The position numbers and the translations under genes were made by a program. Shown one piece after another: positions 5,534-6,271 of a DNA stretch of 6,271 nucleotides. Within the stretch, counting starts at the first letter, position 1. The number at the start of each line of letters is the position of its first letter. The stretch comes from Methanobrevibacter sp. (GTDB taxonomy: Archaea; Methanobacteriota; Methanobacteria; Methanobacteriales; Methanobacteriaceae), in NCBI GenBank assembly GCA_031289975.1, contig JAITOM010000046.1, forward strand, positions 1 to 6,271. Direction: 5' to 3'. Below the pieces are notes generated by a model, which was not told where the DNA came from, did not search any database, and saw nothing but the letters and a program-made list of their open reading frames with translations.

Positions 5534-5557
5534 AGAGAGAGAGAGAGAGAGAGAGAG
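5534..5557. repeat. (AG)12 dinucleotide microsatellite
   Basis: Twelve perfect AG repeats (CT on the minus strand) lie 301 bases before the adhesin-like start codon. Such tracts are prone to slippage. It stands out because the surroundings are nearly all A and T and the purines are confined to one strand. Confidence 0.95.
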
Positions 5558-5676
5558 CTTGTGATTAATTTTTAAATCTTTTCATTATCTTTTATTTGAT
5601 TTTAATCCTTTTTATTTAATTTTATTTGATTATACGGATTTTAATAATTTCTGATTTTAAAAACAAAATAGTAACA

Positions 5677-5684
5677 TTTAAATA
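5677..5684 (+). promoter_or_regulatory. Candidate TATA box of the adhesin-like gene
   Basis: TTTAAATA fits the archaeal box A, preceded by an A-rich stretch and followed by an unusual GGGG. Transcription from about 25 bases downstream would give a leader of roughly 150 bases. TTTATAAG (5707-5714) and CTTATAAT (near 5763-5770) are alternatives with shorter leaders. The choice is uncertain in such A/T-rich sequence. Confidence 0.25.
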
Positions 5685-5842
5685 GGGGTAAAAATAAATA
5701 ATATTTTTTATAAGTAAAAAATTAATTTTTTTTGATTTTTATTGTAATTTTATTAAATAAAACTTATAATTAATTTTTTATTTTTTAATATTAACTAATA
5801 TAATTAATACTAATTTTTTAATAGAAAATGAATTTATTTAAT

Positions 5843-5847
5843 GGAGG
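5843..5847 (+). promoter_or_regulatory. Ribosome-binding site GGAGG of the adhesin-like gene
   Basis: GGAGG lies 11 bases before ATG 5859, a slightly long but acceptable spacing. The ATG at 5841 just before it meets a stop three codons later, so it does not compete. Confidence 0.75.
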
Positions 5848-5858
5848 ATTAAATAAAA

Positions 5859-6271
5859 ATGATTAAGAAGAGTAGAAATAAAATTTTAGGTTTAATGATT
5901 CTCATAGGTTTAATAAGCCTACTATACGCAACACAAGCAGAAGACAATCCAATAATAATAAATCCAAACAATAGCACTATCCAAGAAGCTATTGATAATG
6001 AAAGTGTTCATGCTGGCTCTACTATAGAGCTTGCTGATGGAAATTACAATGGAAGTGGTAATTTTAATATTATTGTTAATAAATCTGTGACTATTAAAGC
6101 TGCTTCTGGTGCTAATCCAATTATTGATGCAGAAGGTCAAGGTAGAATATTCAATATAACTGCAAATAATGTTATACTGAATGGTTTAACCATTACAGGC
6201 GGTTCAAAATCTGCAATTTATAATACTGGTGCTAATTCTAGTGTGAGTAATACTGTTTTATTAAATAACAT
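5859..6271 (+). CDS. Secreted beta-helix adhesin-like protein, 5' part, cut by window edge
   Basis: The frame is open from ATG 5859 to the right edge (137 residues visible). Residues 1-27 form a clear Sec signal peptide: basic MIKKSRNK, a hydrophobic core (about 9-22) and a likely cleavage after ATQA. The mature part begins with N-P-N-N-S-T-I-Q-E-A-I-D, then STIELADGNYNGSGN (54-68), NKSVTIKAA (74-82), IIDAEGQGRIFNITANNVILNGLTI (88-112) and GGSKSAIYNTGANSSVSNT. This is the pattern of right-handed parallel beta-helix proteins of the NosD/pectate-lyase-like type, called adhesin-like proteins in Methanobrevibacter and Methanosphaera. They are usually large (often over 1000 residues) and held at the cell surface. 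A role in attachment to host or partner cells is inferred in the literature, not shown here. No catalytic residue is visible; binding specificity cannot be read. Confidence 0.85.
   Translation, partial: MIKKSRNKILGLMILIGLISLLYATQAEDNPIIINPNNSTIQEAIDNESVHAGSTIELADGNYNGSGNFNIIVNKSVTIKAASGANPIIDAEGQGRIFNITANNVILNGLTITGGSKSAIYNTGANSSVSNTVLLNN

Larger units (their letters stand above)
5460..5858. other. Region upstream of the adhesin-like gene, no gene seen
   Basis: This 399-bp stretch between the MITE-like pair and the surface-protein gene has no credible coding frame. It contains the (AG)12 tract (5534-5557), a repeated TTTTATTTGATT (5590-5601 and 5620-5631), several TATA-like boxes, and ends with the ribosome-binding site of the downstream gene. 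Confidence 0.65.

Noticed and set aside
5828..5866. 12-codon upstream frame overlapping the adhesin-like start (ATG 5828 to TAA 5866)
   Set aside because: It has no Shine-Dalgarno of its own and such short frames are common by chance; a regulatory leader peptide cannot be supported.
5922..6140. Minus-strand open frame of 72 codons inside the adhesin-like gene
   Set aside because: It opposes a frame with a signal peptide, ribosome-binding site and beta-helix pattern; it is a shadow of repetitive Asn/Ile codons.

Overview
The window looks like a very AT-rich euryarchaeon of the Methanobacteriaceae, most likely Methanobrevibacter, with Methanosphaera as the main alternative. Three things point there: a set of small membrane genes in the order of the archaeal Ehb (energy-converting hydrogenase B) operon, Shine-Dalgarno sites matching the archaeal AGGAGGTGAT consensus, and a secreted beta-helix 'adhesin-like' gene of the kind expanded in these methanogens. 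Genus and names come from recognising protein patterns by eye; no search was run.

Positions 1-4545 (minus strand) hold the antiporter-like membrane module of Ehb, read from right to left: ehbA (MnhE-like), ehbB (MnhF-like), ehbC (MnhG-like), ehbD (MbhD-like), ehbE (MnhC/NuoK-like), ehbF (MnhD/NuoM-like), ehbG (small membrane protein), ehbH (MbhE-like) and the start of ehbI (MnhB-like), which runs off the left edge. From ehbA to ehbG the genes abut or overlap, three times by exactly 8 bases, so they should be co-transcribed and translationally coupled. A 94-bp gap precedes ehbH and a 452-bp, almost pure A/T gap precedes ehbI. The second gap holds a hairpin plus T-run on the coding strand, which may split or attenuate the operon. 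In methanogens Ehb is thought to use the ion gradient to drive H2-dependent reduction of ferredoxin for carbon assimilation. The hydrogenase subunits and ferredoxins would lie beyond the left edge.

Positions 4546-5858 are a 1.3-kb intergenic region between divergent genes. It contains two diverged, tandem MITE-like units with terminal inverted repeats (5111-5255 and 5263-5459), a (AG)12 microsatellite (5534-5557), a small hairpin (5008-5035) and candidate promoters for both sides.

Positions 5859-6271 (plus strand) hold the 5' part of a secreted beta-helix adhesin-like gene with a clear signal peptide; it runs off the right edge.

I do not see a clearly new multi-gene system. The points most worth a second look are the break inside the ehb operon, the apparent lack of the usual membrane lysines in EhbF, the paired MITE-like elements, and the dinucleotide repeat upstream of a surface-protein gene.
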